From Opisthorchis felineus (Eukaryota > Platyhelminthes > Trematoda > Opisthorchiida > Opisthorchiidae): a DNA stretch of 64,000 nt. The translations under genes and the position numbers were made by a program. Shown here in pieces: positions 25,501-39,200 of the stretch (its first letter is position 1; each line of letters begins with the position of its first letter). The notes beneath the pieces were generated by a model. The model was given only the letters and a program-made list of their open reading frames with translations. It was not told where the DNA came from and made no database searches. The stretch is from contig SJOL01007640.1 in NCBI GenBank assembly GCA_004794785.1, positions 676,589-740,588 on the forward strand. Reading direction: 5' to 3'.

Positions 25501-28500
25501 CCGCTAAACAATTTTTACGTGGACCGTGGATCGTTCTTACGGGTACAACCAATATCACTGTCGCCAGTGACGATGAAATCAGTTTGAGACCTGGTGTCGA
25601 AGTTCCGTAAAAACACGACTGTAATTCAGCATTTGTAGCACAAGATCTAGCCAAAGATGCCTGAAGTAGCTTAGTCACTACACAATTAAAGTATCTGGCA
25701 TATCAACCAGTATCTTTTCCTCAATGACCTGGTTGATAACTCGTTAGCTCCAGCCCATTCTATCTTTGGTGTTGAGACAATGATGGTCAAAGGCTGACCC
25801 AAAAGCACCGAGTTCCAGAGCCATGCAAAGGCACAACTCAGAATGTGGTCCAACACGCATACGGTTTTATGATGACACAAGTAACGCGAATCGGCATTTT
25901 GGGATCGTGTGTGGGCTTCATTCGTAATGATATTAGTAAACTATTTTAACGAGAAGTCCGCGGAAAGTCAACAGTTTACTTTTATCATATCAACCGCATA
26001 CTAAGTACAATAAACTTACAGCAGATAAGGGAGTAAAAGGCGGACAAAAAGAAGAGGTAAGTAAACTGGTCCATTATACTACTGCCGAAGCACGTTAGTG
26101 GGGCATGTCAAAGTCTTTTGTGCGCACTGACCCTGTAGGTGCCGATTGCTCAGCACGACCCAACTTCAGATTTAAACTTTACAGCACACAAAACCACAGG
26201 CAAAATGTTTTCTGGAGCTGCCGTCAGCTCAACACATGTGCAGCAGTAAAAGTGACAATGATGGTCGAAATGAGTTAGTAATATTGGTTTGGTGAGTAAA
26301 ATAAACAAAAAATAACGTAGAAAACCAGCTAGTAGAAAATTAAAACCCCATTTAATATGGCACGGAGTAGTCTAAAGGTCTGTCAGGTGAGCGGGTATGG
26401 TGGCATAGTCCACGAGACTAGGGTAAGTTGTAAGGTAAACAGCCGAAGACAGCTCACCTTCAACCACCCTTGGAAAAGCTTTTGAAAGGGGTCCAACTGG
26501 ACCCAAGCGATAAAATCCCACCAACAGTCCACTGTCTCATGAAGTTGAGCACCAATAAAAAGAGCTCAAACATCCATAAAATGCATAACCTGAGCACGCA
26601 GTGTTATGTGGTTCAGATGGTTTAGGATGCAGACGAAGTCTCTGACACAATGGGGAACAGGAAGCCAATGATTTGGATTCGAAATGTCCACCAGTCACCT
26701 CTCTAGGTTATTGCAGAAAGAATGCAGCGTATACAACTGGTGCATCAGAAATACGCCCGCAACAAAACCTGCTAAGAATGAAATGTCCGTATTTCAATTA
26801 CATATCTCAGAAAATAAATAAAGGAACATCTCTGCTACGTGAGCTGCCGACGTTTACCTCAAAATCAAATCAAATGGAAGCTATTCAGAATTTATTACCT
26901 TTCGTGATACTGTGAGTCAGGCTGACCCAACAGAAGAACGTCAATAATCCTATGTCTCTTATCGTGCTAGTCCCACAAAATTATCCTATCAGTAAAAAAT
27001 CTGAGTTCTGTCGAGCGGCTTTTCCCGTTTATAGTTCAGTCGATTGAATTTAAGGACACCTGTGGCCAACTACTCCAAATTAACCCAAAAAAATGAACCA
27101 GTTCCAAGCCCAGGTGAAGAAATTTCAAATAACTCGCCTGAATCTGATTCCTTTGCATCGTATACGATAGCCTTTACATTGCACTACAAAATCCAGGAGA
27201 GTTGTCTTCGGACTTGGTGCGGAAACTTCTTCCGGACAGTCGTTTTTCAATTTTGAGCAGAGTCTGATTGCCAGGTGCAGGCTTGCTCTATTGGTCAATC
27301 CTTAATGAAAGAGTTACAAGCTACCAAGATTTACTTTTTTGCACGAACGAGAGTCTTGAGAAGTTACCGATTGGAGTGACAGGAACAATTCATAGCAATC
27401 AGTCGCTTATTCACCAGGACTTAAATTGCCGGATCATGAGGCAATCGTAAATGCCTCACTTATTTTCCCAATGGCCGCAAATTAGTCCCACTTGCCACTG
27501 TTAGTCATGTAGTAAGGTTGTTAAAACCGACAACTTTGAATGACATCCGAAAATTCCAGACGACAGGGACAATTACTCCACTGTGTCCCACAAGCTTTCA
27601 GCTGTTTCGTTTGTCTATTTTAGCTCCAGCTAGATCCTTACTGTAATCCAAAAAAGCGCGTCTTCATTTGAAGTTTGGCCTGTCAGGTATGATCGTCCAA
27701 GATAATGATTTACCAAACAATTCGAATAAGGATTAAGCATCCCTCATTAGCGGTACCACAGCTCCTAGCGTCATTGTGCCATGATCGTACACCCTAACTT
27801 TCTGTTGATGAGGTGAAGAGCAACTAACCAGCACCACGGTTGTCAAAGTGAGAATTTCTTTGACTGACCACACTAACCCTGCTTTTTTTGCTTCGCTAAA
27901 GTCTGTCGTCTAATGAAAGTTTGCAGGTCATCAACCGTGGTAATCTCAGGAAGAATTTAATATAAGAAGGAACCCACGGGCCACTGTGTCCTTCGTTCGC
28001 CTCTTTTCTTCACTTTCTATGTATCCTTTGTACAAGAGAAGGAGTAATGCCTTTCACTGTGTTGTGCTGAGGATAGGGGCACTCTTATTGCTGTAACCGA
28101 CCATAAAAAAGTAGTATCAAACGGTTCGAGTACTGGGGCCTCGAATGTGAGTAAAAACTTATGCAAACATTTTGGTTACAGTTGGGTTAATGAATGCAGT
28201 CCAGCATTCAATAGAACCGAAGACGAAAAGCTGAAACAGCATTATTTGGAGGTAGTTAAATTTAGTTACCAACCTGGTTACATCCCACTTCTTTACTAGT
28301 GGGCAGATATTTTTGAATTTTTTGGACTGACAAGTAGACTGCAGTAGGATGTAGTGAGCTACTGTTGATTTTGAGTGGCTTTTCTTAAAAGTGAGTCCTC
28401 GGGGGGAGGGGAGCGAAAATATTCAATTGTGTACTTATTCGGAGGTAAACTGGGTGAATTAGATACAACTCGTACTCAGATGCTGAAAGTTAACACATGC

Positions 28501-30576
28501 AAAAATCGCAACGAAAATTACTAGGAAATTAGCTGATCAAGTGGCTGTTGTCTGTTTACCTAACTCAGCAGTCAGTGATTAGACTTTTGCCAACTATTTT
28601 CCGAGCTCGTCAAACGGATCCATCTAAGCAACAACTAATGCAACCAAGCTGCTAACATTTCGACATGATTTTGGGAAGATAGCAATCGTTAAGGGTTCCA
28701 TGAATTTTCAGGGAAACTAGAAAATCTTGAACTATACCTCAACCACATCAACCTACCCAAATGTCATATAAGGTTTAAGGAGACTCGTTGCTAGCCTAGC
28801 TTTGCCTGCTGACGCGCTGCTACTCTTGAACAACTACACTTCATCTAAGCGTACCTCCACTAACAAATGCTGCTACGCATTATCAACCACAGAGTGGTAT
28901 AAGACTTTCCAGATGATTAGCATCTTGAGAGACAATAATCATAAAAAATGACCACAGTCGTCTCATATGATACGAAGGAGTTACCACTGAGAACAAAATG
29001 ACTTTCCTTGCCGCCACCAGTCCAAAATATTAAACTTAACTCAAGACAACAGGCGGGCCCAAAGTTGAGAAAGTCAGGCCAGGTTTAGGGTAGCTTTGCA
29101 AACCAGGCAGAAGTAGTAAACCTACTCAACAAGAACCGATCCGGCGGCTGAGTATAACCAGCTTCTCGGTGGATTCAACCTAAACATCGACGATTCAGTC
29201 CATAAAGATTACTTAGTAAATTTAAAACACATCCAGAAAACCGAAGCAATGACTGAGGAAGTCGTTGCAACTGACTACTTTTGAAGTATGCTAGAAGGAA
29301 AACCGAGTGCTATGAACTGCTCCTTTGTTGTGATTGTTTTCGCAGAACAGTGATAATAATTTATTAAGGGGTTATGTAACAGTGTTTTGTCACAAAATGC
29401 ATTGGACAGTGGTCGTGTCTGTCCAGAAGTCTTTCACTACCAATGAACCTGATATCAGTGGAACGAATAGCTTGTCGACAGACATGCAGTCCTTCGCGTC
29501 ATTCATTAAGTTTCATGATTTTCGCCCCGAATATTCGGCAAATGCTCCAGAATATTTCAGAAGTAGACAGTGCGTGCAAATTTCCAAAGGATCCCAGCCA
29601 ATAAACTCCACTCATCAAATACACTTAACACGTCAAATTTTGCAGTTAAGAGTATGGTACAGCGTAGTATTAAACATTTTGGTCGTCCGATGAGTTCATG
29701 CACCACGATCTCTGGCTGGTTCACTATCTGGAAGTGTAACCATCAACCGAGGAGAAATTTATCCGCCAACCAACCAGTTTAAAAAATAACTTTCAAAACC
29801 GCACTTAAAATGGTGAACTTTACAGCTGAATGCTCATGAAAATATGCGTTTGACTGCCAAATCTAACCTCCGAAGGTTTGCCATAGATACACGAAAGAAG
29901 AGGAATTTGACGTGAATGGAGATAAAGGTATATCGCTGTCCTAGTTTTCCATCACAGTTTCGCATCTGTTTTGCTGAAAGCGAATAAGTTTAGCAAACCG
30001 ATCACATGTGTGTTCCACCCACAGACGCACACCTCCGCTCCGCTTCACAATAGCACACTGACGATATCACCCCGATTGGTAAAGAGACGCATGCAACAAA
30101 ATTACCAGGCTCGCCGAAAAACTTGTCCATTAACTAGACAACCTCGGCCACTAACAACTTCTCCAGATGTGATTTATCTTCCCCGAAAATAGGTTGAAAT
30201 CTCTACTAAAAATTATCAAACTTACATCACCACTACTCGAAAACCGCTTGTCGTCTGATCGCCCGACGGCAATCCTCCGGTCGTTGCAACTGTGAAGTTA
30301 AATAACATTAGCAAAGCCAACTGAGCACCTGTTTCTGCAAGGTTCGTCAATGAACCTATGTTGTGTGCGCACAAATATCAAAACCTATCTAAAAAGCTAC
30401 CTTTGCTGTTGACCAGAGTTTGGTCACAAACCTTCCAAAATTGGCGGAAAATTTGGTCGAAGGTTTGAACACTTTTAGAGGTAATTTAAATCTTTACATG
30501 GTCTTCCGACTTCTGTTGAAACAACTTCATTGGCCTGTTTACTCCAAACTATAGACTGTTCAGGTGGCTCTTGTTA
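22501..30576. other. No supported gene
   Basis: Frames such as 23323-23571 and 27044-27256 have protein-like composition but no motif and no convincing splice-site pair. No repeat family was recognised. Confidence 0.5.
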
Positions 30577-30645
30577 TGTTCGCTGTGCTGGGCAGTTTGG
30601 TTGCAACGCTTCGTCACCGGCCGAGCTGACATCGCTAGTGCACAG
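30577..30645 (+). repeat. Family D dispersed repeat, copy 2
   Basis: Homologous to 2685-2750. It lies about 200 bp upstream of a family R fragment in the same orientation, so D and R could be parts of one larger element. That is an inference from one neighbourhood only. Confidence 0.6.
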
Positions 30646-30840
30646 TAAGTTGTCGGCGCGTCGTAGTGCGTCAATGTAGGCGATGGGCCGTGTTTTGCTT
30701 ATGTTAAAATAAGTCTTGTTGACCCGGGGGGTGGCCTCTGGTTACGACTGATCGTTTGGATAGTCGTTCACGTTTGCTGGATGGTTGACCAGCTACCTGA
30801 ATGATCGCGTCCGGATGACACTTGTGTCTCCCCTCTCCGG

Positions 30841-30910
30841 CTGAACTTCTTCAGCAAACCCGTTCGTGGGCTGTCGAAGAGTTTTCAGGAAGCTTTTGAG
30901 TGGTTTCTTT
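30841..30910 (+). mobile_element. Family R copy 3: 3' fragment
   Basis: Retains GTTCGTGGG, GAGTTTTCAG and TTTTGAGTGG, which match the end of the conserved family R block. The hammerhead part is decayed beyond function: only an AAACCC and CGTGGG remnant is left. Confidence 0.55.
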
Positions 30911-33900
30911 CAACTTTTTATATAGACTCTCACAATTCCCGCAATGAGTTAGAATGTTCTGACGACCTCTCCTCTCTTTGGTCCATGATAACTTTTGTGC
31001 TCTAAATCAGCCTACACTGAACTAAACAACGCTGATATGTTTTCGGGGGTACTGTGGATGCCAAGCACGGCAAATTTTACTACAAGTTATCAACCTTTTC
31101 TTGATTTGGTTAATAATAGCAGACCAGATTTTCACGCGTGAAAGATTCACTCTATTTATTCTTAGATATTCATTTGAATCTGGACGGCTTTACCTCAGCC
31201 GTACTCAAGAAATCAAAAAACACAAACGGAAAATGGTTAGCGCTGGAATAATACTATAACCAAGGAATATTTTATCCGAATTTTGTTTGGAAATGTTCAG
31301 GCTTGACACTCATAGGGCAGTTATACTCTCGTGTTACTCAGAATACTTCCCGCCCGTGAGATGAAACATACCACGATGGCCAACGACCCCAAGTATATCA
31401 ACACTACATTAGTCGCACACCACCACAGTGAACAGATGCTCTAAACTAGCGGAATTAATCGGCTGTATTTCTCAGTGTTCGAACATTGTATTTTAAAGCA
31501 CAAGGTTCTACCGAGCTGATTATTCAGTTGTGCTTTTAAAATACTCCGAATTTTTCAGTGGTCCAGAACAAACCACTATACCAACTACACTCAAAGTATG
31601 TTTGCTACCCAAATTTCATTACATGGTGAGTATTTATTGTCCATAAATGCGCATGGCAACCTGCGCCGTGGCATTACAACGTCCTCAATGAATGAGCTTA
31701 TTCTCGGGGCTCACCAGACGGACCTACCAAACCAAACATGATGCAACCTTTGTGTAGGTCTTTCAGTTGCGGTACAGTTTAGTCTTCCAGTAGTATCAAA
31801 ATGGTTTGCAAATGAGTATATTTCACGAACTGATGGTTTTAATAATAAGGTTAATAAGGTTATCAACCAGAAGCAATTAAAATAACTGATTCAGACAGAC
31901 TTCGTTTTAAACCAGTAAAGGTCAACTACACTGCCCGCTACAATCGAATATAGCATGGTCTAAGCAGCTTGGTTGCTGACTTTAAATTAGTAGTATAATC
32001 TAAACCAGTTTATTTGGTGTTTCAGCACGATCTAGTAGTCGACTTAGCACAACATATAATAGGGAGAATGAGGAATAGACAATCCGCACAACGATGCATA
32101 TACGTTTTTGATTGGGCAGATTAACAGGTGATGGTAAATACATGGTTAGCCGACTAATTCAGAGCCAATCAAACAAACATGTTTCGGTGCGCCGGAACAT
32201 TTGTTGGGCCAATCTAGCTTAGTCATGTGCACATATTGTTACCTCTTCCGGAGAAACAAGACGGAATCACAGCAGTTAGGAACCGGTACACTGTATTGAA
32301 GAACCGACGCTTAATTTAAAGCCACTCACACTGTGAAAGAGGTCGGGGTACCTGTAGAAGCAGATTTCGGTTCACAAGGAGGAAGGACGGTTTAACATCC
32401 TTCACTGAAATAGATGTGCGATCGTCTGCATTCCGGTGAGTGATCTTTTGCACAGGAATAGACCAATTTTAGGCGGTTTAGGATAGATCTCTTTTAACTT
32501 GTCAGATATATGAATACGAATTTCAAACTGGGCATTGACATCGCTTCTATGAATTATTTGTGTTTATTGGAATAAACTTAGTCCAAAAATGCCCTCCGTA
32601 CCAATCCAGAAAGCTAATTAGAAGGACTTGGATCTAGAGACATTTGACACAGCAATACTTCAAAACGCGTGACCTCCTGACAAAATGGCTAGATGATGGA
32701 GTTATTGTTAGACTATTTGTTGTGTTAATGAGAGGTTGTAATTTGGATACTTTGTGCATAAGAAAGGTCACATTTGGTTTAATTTCCGGCTAAACGAGAG
32801 GCAATTTGACTCAAGAGTGGAAGAAGGCGTCCGAAGTTGCCCTGATTCCCATATTTCAATTTATTTCCCATAACAAAAAGCCCAACCCCGCTGCAACCTC
32901 ATCAAATTAAATGCGACTGTTACATTCTGATTGTTGTATTGATTTAAGAGCAGCATTAAAAGTTGTCCTCACCAACCGACAACCAAATTACTCTAAAGCC
33001 TTCAGCATTTTGTGTCGGCTCTCAAGCCCATAAGTTCAGGATTTCAGATTACCATTACGTCTGCCTTGACACTCATGATAGAATTTGCTGTTGTTCTATT
33101 TCTCCGCTTACCCCTTCCTAGCTTCGCATGTTTGAATTTGAAATTTCCATCGTTGTCTCCGTCTGCAGCTGCATGTTACTTATGGAACTAAATGCACCGT
33201 TAACAGGAGAGCTCCGAATAGTAGCAGTCAGAGCTAAGTTGACATTTGTGTTATCACTCTTCGCATTTGAAAGATTTCGGATGCACCGTTTGCTTAGTGT
33301 TTCATGGTCCGCTAAACATTGTGTTGAAAACAAATTTGCCTTCAAACATACATTATCTTTAAAACAAAGGCCTTATGCTTGACACCACTTATACGTGAAC
33401 CCATATTCCTTTGTAAACAAAGCAAACTGTGTCGAATAATTAGATCTTAACTCTCCGTCGCTTTCGGGATAACATATCCGTCCGGTACAAAGAATCAGTG
33501 GAACAAAGACCGATAAACTGGGTCATAACGAAAAGCACTACACGGTGGATAGCCTATAATTGTACCTGTTCTGAAAATGTGCCCTGTTCTTCAAGCTTCG
33601 CCAAAATTTTTGACTTTAAATGAAGATGCACACAGAGTTAACTAACTAAATATTATGTGTGTTTACCCCTCTTTTATTTAGCCAAAATGGTGCTTCTGCC
33701 TTCCACAAGGCAAGTTGAAGCGATTTTATGGCTTCAAATTACTGGATAAGGCACTGTAAACGCTTTTTCATTCTGGACTGGATGTTTGTATGTCAGTCTG
33801 CAAGATAACTTGAACACTCGCGACCTGCTTTTTCTGACGAGTAAACAATAAAAATTTTGGGAAAAAATTACGCACAGCGGTCATGGTAACATATCGGGAT

Positions 33901-35635
33901 TTTTGGATTTCTAATCTTCAGTAGTTTGTAAATATGCTGCTCATTTTGGCTATACAGTGCACGGATTCAGAGCGATATATAAAGGTTGGAAAATCTGCCA
34001 TTTCCCGTAACAAACAAGGAACCGGGGCAAAAAAAGGGCATAGTTTTTCATGAGAGTTGATTCTGCTTTTTACCACGACCAAGGCATACCTCCACTTTTC
34101 CTCATCAATAAACAATCAAAAGTAAAACTACTATGTCAAGTGCTTATTTAGAAATCTATCTAATTAGAATGCTAAGCTGCTTCTATCTACACCGCTCTGG
34201 CTTCCATTTGGGAATACCAGTGGTCTTGGCAAATTTTATATTGCTTTACTCTCAGTAGCCATACTCCTTTTTATACATTTGTTAGTCACTAAATTTGTAG
34301 AAGATGTCTGACAAGACGCAGTGGTGCTGTTCCAGAATGCCTCGGAAATATAGGCTGTTTATTTCCACTATCACCTCTACTCTCCTTGCATGTCTGTAAG
34401 TCCCAAAATGTTAGGAGCAATGCGGAGAACAGTTTGGTCTATAGTCGTATAGTACTGAGTGGTGGAAACTCGATGAAGTCAGTGACAAGCATAAAAACGA
34501 TGAGTCGCCTGCCTGAGTGACACTGTTAGAAATCAGGAGTAACTAGATGCACATGAATTCCTTTGGAATGTTGCCGTTCTTATTCCATTGTTTTTCAAAT
34601 ACAGCAATACAAACTCAAACAAAAGAGCGGTGGCTTTGTCATTGTGGTTATTATCGTCCGCCATCCCGCAAGTATCCCTAACGAGATGTTACGTGCTTGA
34701 AAAGATTTGAAAATAATTCAAACGACCAAGTCCGGATTGAATGATTTACCCATAATTGCTGAACAAAAATGTCCTCAGATAGGTAACGGTGGAGCAAAAT
34801 ACGCCCGCGAAGCACTGTGCAGCCGTTTGATTCCTGTTGGTAGGTATAATAATGGGGAAATCTCACAAGCATCTATGAACCATCAAAAAGGTAATCTTCC
34901 CTTAAGCGGTCGAACTTCAGACACTCTGGTTTGCCTTGCAACGCGGAATTCCACGGAACTTTATTGAAGTTGGAAATTGACCGGAAAGGTTACAAGAAAT
35001 TATCTTTCATGGAGAAAGACAGAAGTATTATTATTTTTTCAGAGAAACCTGCAAACAACACAGGGCATTTTTGACTATTCAGTTAATCGCTGGCTTGCTG
35101 ACATTTTAAACGCTAGAATGAATATATTTGCACATTTTCTTGATTCAAGGGGGCCCAAAAGCGGACTGTTGGTTGCCATCAGCCATACCAGAATGTGTCA
35201 CCAATCCTAATCTTGTGTGACCATCCGACACATCACTAGCCCGATTACAAGCCGATGAACAAACCAAATTTTTGATATCAAGTTACCAGCCTACGTGTAC
35301 TGTATCTTGCGGATTAGACCCAACTACTCGCTCTTTACCTTATCTGCACTAATACTGCTTCCCGGTTAACAGCTGCACCACGTTCTGCTGTTTTGTTCTG
35401 TTTTGTTTTCATGGACATATGACTTAAACTGTGACTGGTTTTTTCTTGCCTGAGATTTTACCTGCCCCCATTTATCTTTCCTTCTTCAATGCATGACAGG
35501 ATGCTGCCAAGTAAATATAGCAAATGCAATCCTCAAGGGCTCAACAGACGAACTAGAGGCATATTTGGTCTGGTTAAAGTGACAGATTAATCACGACAAA
35601 TTCAAAGGAGATTCTGTCCATAAAGTGAAGTAATT

Positions 35636-35703
35636 TGATGCGCACTGATGATGATTCTCGATAAGAATGACACAGTTGTAAGGTGCTTTTCGGCTTTTGA
35701 ACC
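35636..35703 (+). mobile_element. Family C copy 3: ribozyme-bearing tail only
   Basis: Aligns with 11063-11130, with shared GATGATTCTC, ATAAG and GGTGCTT blocks. The promoter half is missing, so this is a truncated or decayed copy. Confidence 0.55.
35642..35686 (+). ncRNA. Decayed hammerhead motif in family C copy 3
   Basis: Stem I (35642-35646 with 35682-35686) has five pairs including one wobble. Stem III is ACAG with TTGT (35672-35679). The core is damaged: ATGATGA instead of CTGATGA, and GACA instead of GAAA at 35669-35672. It is not expected to cleave. Confidence 0.5.
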
Positions 35704-36117
35704 AAACCTAAAGACGAAGTCTTTACAGAATTACTAGATCTCCTTACATTGTTAAAACCATCGCGGATGTTATACAAGTTTTCTGACTGAATTAAAAAAA
35801 CTAGAGGTGAAAGTGAAACTAAACTTTAAAAAGTGTATGAGTGCTGAAAAAGACTCTTGCTTCATGTGATAGTTTATTGACCACATTTAGCAAGTAGTGC
35901 ATGCAGAAATGTCACATTTGAAGGTGCGTTCGCCAGCTGTACCTCGAATAAAATTGTGCGGCGTTCATACATGGAAAACACAAACCGTTCGTCACTTCGA
36001 GGGATGCCTAGTTTCCTGAAAAGAGAAATCAAACATTTTAAGGTAAAATATTCCGGGTTTCTTGTGCAATTTTTCCCACTAATTCACTAGTTATAGAACA
36101 GGCGGAGTTGAAGATTT

Positions 36118-36129
36118 TTTCAGAATTCC
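36118..36129 (+). repeat. Left target-site duplication of family R copy 4
   Basis: TTTCAGAATTCC is repeated exactly at 36283-36294. Confidence 0.7.
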
Positions 36130-36282
36130 ACGAGTACGCTCACTTGCGGAATTTTCTGCAATTCTGGTTCAGGTGGAATATAAGGTTGATAGAAACTCGG
36201 GGCTGCCCTTACCTAATGAGCTCCAAGAGGAGCAGAACCGGTTGTGGGCCGCCCCGGAGTTTTCAGCAACTTTATGAGTGGC
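36130..36282 (+). mobile_element. Family R copy 4: short complete element with target-site duplication
   Basis: This 153-bp element is bounded by the exact 12-bp repeat TTTCAGAATTCC at 36118-36129 and 36283-36294. It starts with the same terminus as the foldback copies (GTACGCTCACTTGC) and goes almost directly into the conserved block, lacking the inverted arms. It therefore looks like a short or internally deleted form that still inserted as a unit. No coding capacity. Confidence 0.75.
36208..36250 (+). ncRNA. Decayed hammerhead motif in family R copy 4
   Basis: Stem II is perfect: GCTCC (36220-36224) and GGAGC (36229-36233) around an AAGA loop. Stem III is ACCGGT (36237-36242), and stem I has five pairs. 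Core bases are mutated: CTAATGA instead of CTGATGA at 36213-36219, and AGAA instead of GAAA at 36234-36237. The fold is recognisable but cleavage is not expected. Confidence 0.6.
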
Positions 36283-36294
36283 TTTCAGAATTCC
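36283..36294 (+). repeat. Right target-site duplication of family R copy 4
   Basis: Exact second copy of TTTCAGAATTCC. Its first bases overlap the CTTTC with which other family members end, so the border is uncertain by a few bases. Confidence 0.7.
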
Positions 36295-39200
36295 GCTTTT
36301 TTTCAACTACAGGTATCAAGGTAACGAAGTAAGGCTGATCATGTGAGATCCACACAAAAAGAAATAAACTACAGGATTTTAATCAAAAACGGAGGAAACA
36401 AAAACACTTTTGAATGGTTGCTCTGTAACACGGAAAACAAAAAACTAATTGGAGAACGTGGATTCATCCTGACAACATAGCTGTTGACTACAGGAAGCTA
36501 GTTAGCATTACGTAATAACTGGGTCGGACAGAGAGCTAACATCTTTCAGCCACAAAGCTTAAGTAACACTGTCGATTCTTGACTTGCTCTTTGTGTGCCA
36601 AATAATCTGATGGAGGATCCAAGCGGCGTGTGGATTTTTATAAATGCAAGCTACTTATTTTTTTGGTTACAGTGATTCTTTCGCCCTAACAGGATGAAAT
36701 CTTCATTGAAAACTCAAAAGCGCCTCACGAGTCAATGTTTATGTTTTATTCGTTTTGACTATGGAAAATTGTACGTTTGACAACCGGATTTATCTTCGCC
36801 AACTTACATAAAAGTTTATGACTGATTTCCTGATTCTCTGAAACTTATGATTCTTGTAGGATGGAATTAAATGTCCTTCGTAGTTGCCAAGGCAACAGGG
36901 ACTGAAAATTATTTCACACCATCAACATGTGCTTTTTCGCATTAATCGCAGGCATGGAAGAGTAAGAGATATATAGAGCGTTTACCTCATTTAAAATGAA
37001 AGATTTCACCCTAGCACAATACACCCAGATGCAAGTGAAGACTTATTTTTATAGTGCAGTATGCTCGTTGTAAGTTTTCGGGAGTCAATCTCCTACGGCA
37101 AAGCAACACCGGGTAGACGTCTGTGAATCCCCCGGGGTGTCGTCGGAGGTAATCTCCTGTATTAACAAAGGCGCCATAGTACTTCCCGTCCAAATTAAAG
37201 TTTCACGGAAGGAGTGTTTCCAAGAAAAGACCAATTTGGTACGTTGGAAATCTTTTATAACAACGCATGAGAATGGATCACTCACTGGGCTCTATAGAGT
37301 GAGGAAAAAGTGTCCGTAACAAATAGCTTAAATGCAGTAACCTGCGTTGCTGATCTGTCTGTAAAAAGTGAAAAATACTAAACGCACTCAACGTTCGTGG
37401 CTTTTGGATTCCCTGTGAACAGCCGTATACAAAAAGTGACCATCCAGTCAGAATGTGGTCACAGAAATACTCACATCGGGACACTGTATATGACGGTTCC
37501 GTTGTCTTCAGTGCATCATCATTTGGGTTATTGGCGTACAGCGTACAGCGAATACTAATTCTAGCAACTTTACCAGAAACTGTCAGAAATAGTGTGAGCA
37601 ACAAATTGTAGGTATGAGATTTTATACCTAATGCTCCAGGTATATTCTTGATGGATGGCATTTCAGAGGGCTAATCTCCTTAGGCAGCTCGGTTATGTTC
37701 AGCAACATGAAACAGTGGCCTAGTACTAAATAGGGAATAAATATTCTAGAACTGGTTTTGGACTGACACGCCACAGTTTGTGTTCAATCACGTCTCCGAT
37801 CCCTACAAGTATGCGTGGCACTAATATTTTCATTCCATCCATTCACGGTCAGTTTTATTTTCGCTGACATCTAATTCATCTGGTGCACCTATGTGTCAAA
37901 GCTTTCAGAAAACGTCAGTATTATCTGATGAATCTGTCAGCGGAAAAATCACTCCAATGTACCACGTCGTTGTTCGGACCCTGTAGAACAAATGCGGCTT
38001 GTGCCGGCAAACCAAAGTAGCAGATGTTCACCTGATTCTCGGCAGTCTAGGTGGTTCCGGAACTTCTGCCAGTAACTCGCAAGGTAGCATACTGTTTTCT
38101 CCCAATTTACCAGGTTTGCCACACTTTGAAGCAGACACTCCCTCATTGCTTCTATTGGCTCATCGAACTTCCCGGTTGGTGGATCAATTTTGACGCGGCA
38201 AATTGTCATTTGGCATTCGTACAGCCAATCGATTTCTTTCGTGCAGCACCAACCTTAGCCAATGCTTGGGAAGATATGCGCGTACGCGCAGGCGTTCAAC
38301 CCAAAAATACTGTGCAGCCCACTGATGCACGTACGCACACACGCATTTTCACCATATGCATTGGCCATACGTCAGACACTGCTGGTGATTCTATCGACTG
38401 CCGTCCACAATCATCGTCTGTAAATTTTCCCATGGCCTGCCGTGAGCGCAAACAATTCTGATCACATCCAGCTCAGTAATAACTCCATTTCGTCCTGAAT
38501 TTCGTTTATTTCACACATACCTGTGAGCAGTCACTTTCGGTGTTTGCAAAAGCTTGATGACTTTTGTGAGTGGGCATTAGAAATCTTTCGGATAATTTTC
38601 AGACAACCTGTTAACGGGAACCAACAGCAAGTACTGACGAGCGAAATTTTGGGATTGTTGATCATCACTCCATTTGTGATAGCGATCACAATCATCCATA
38701 TCTATTGACCCAATCCGTTTATGGCATTATTCTTGTTTCTGTGGGAATGTCATTAGAAAACCACCAGAGTGCCTATCATTATCGAAGTAGACCCCGTCCA
38801 GGTAAACTGTTCATTTTTTGTACACTGATTAACTTTGACATTTTCTTTTATGGGATTCACCTTGTGAAATTGTGAGCCGCAAAACTGCGTAAAAACATGC
38901 TGGGTAGCAGCCAGCTCTTTCGGTCTGCATTTAGGCAATATATTTTTATATCAACATTTAAGATAATTTGACTGACCCGGTGCAGAATGGACTCGATAAC
39001 CTATCGCTTTGCGTAGGTGTAGAATCCGTATTCTCTTTTCAACATTGTGCTAGAATAAAAAAGCAAAAACATTCTGACCAAAGTTAACTGAGTGGTTTTG
39101 TGCGAAAAACATAGTATTCTTCTTATCCCACAAGTTTTTACCTCTGACGAATTGATTACCAGACTGAAGGCCGTGAGAGTTTAAAAACTGAAAGCTTTCT

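Larger units (their letters stand above)
30911..36117. other. No supported gene; contains the family C tail at 35.6 kb
   Basis: Overlapping frames on both strands at 33118-33382 are anonymous. A short GCAAATGAGTATATTT at 31809-31824 resembles the family R terminus but has no further match. Confidence 0.5.

Noticed and set aside
13682..31640. Shared 15-mer TGGTGAGTATTTATT at 13.69 and 31.62 kb as a repeat family
   Set aside because: The flanks do not align, and a few such 15-mers are expected by chance in 64 kb.
31800..31830. Further family R terminus (GCAAATGAGTATATTT)
   Set aside because: The match is about 16 bases with no extension. Chance similarity cannot be excluded.
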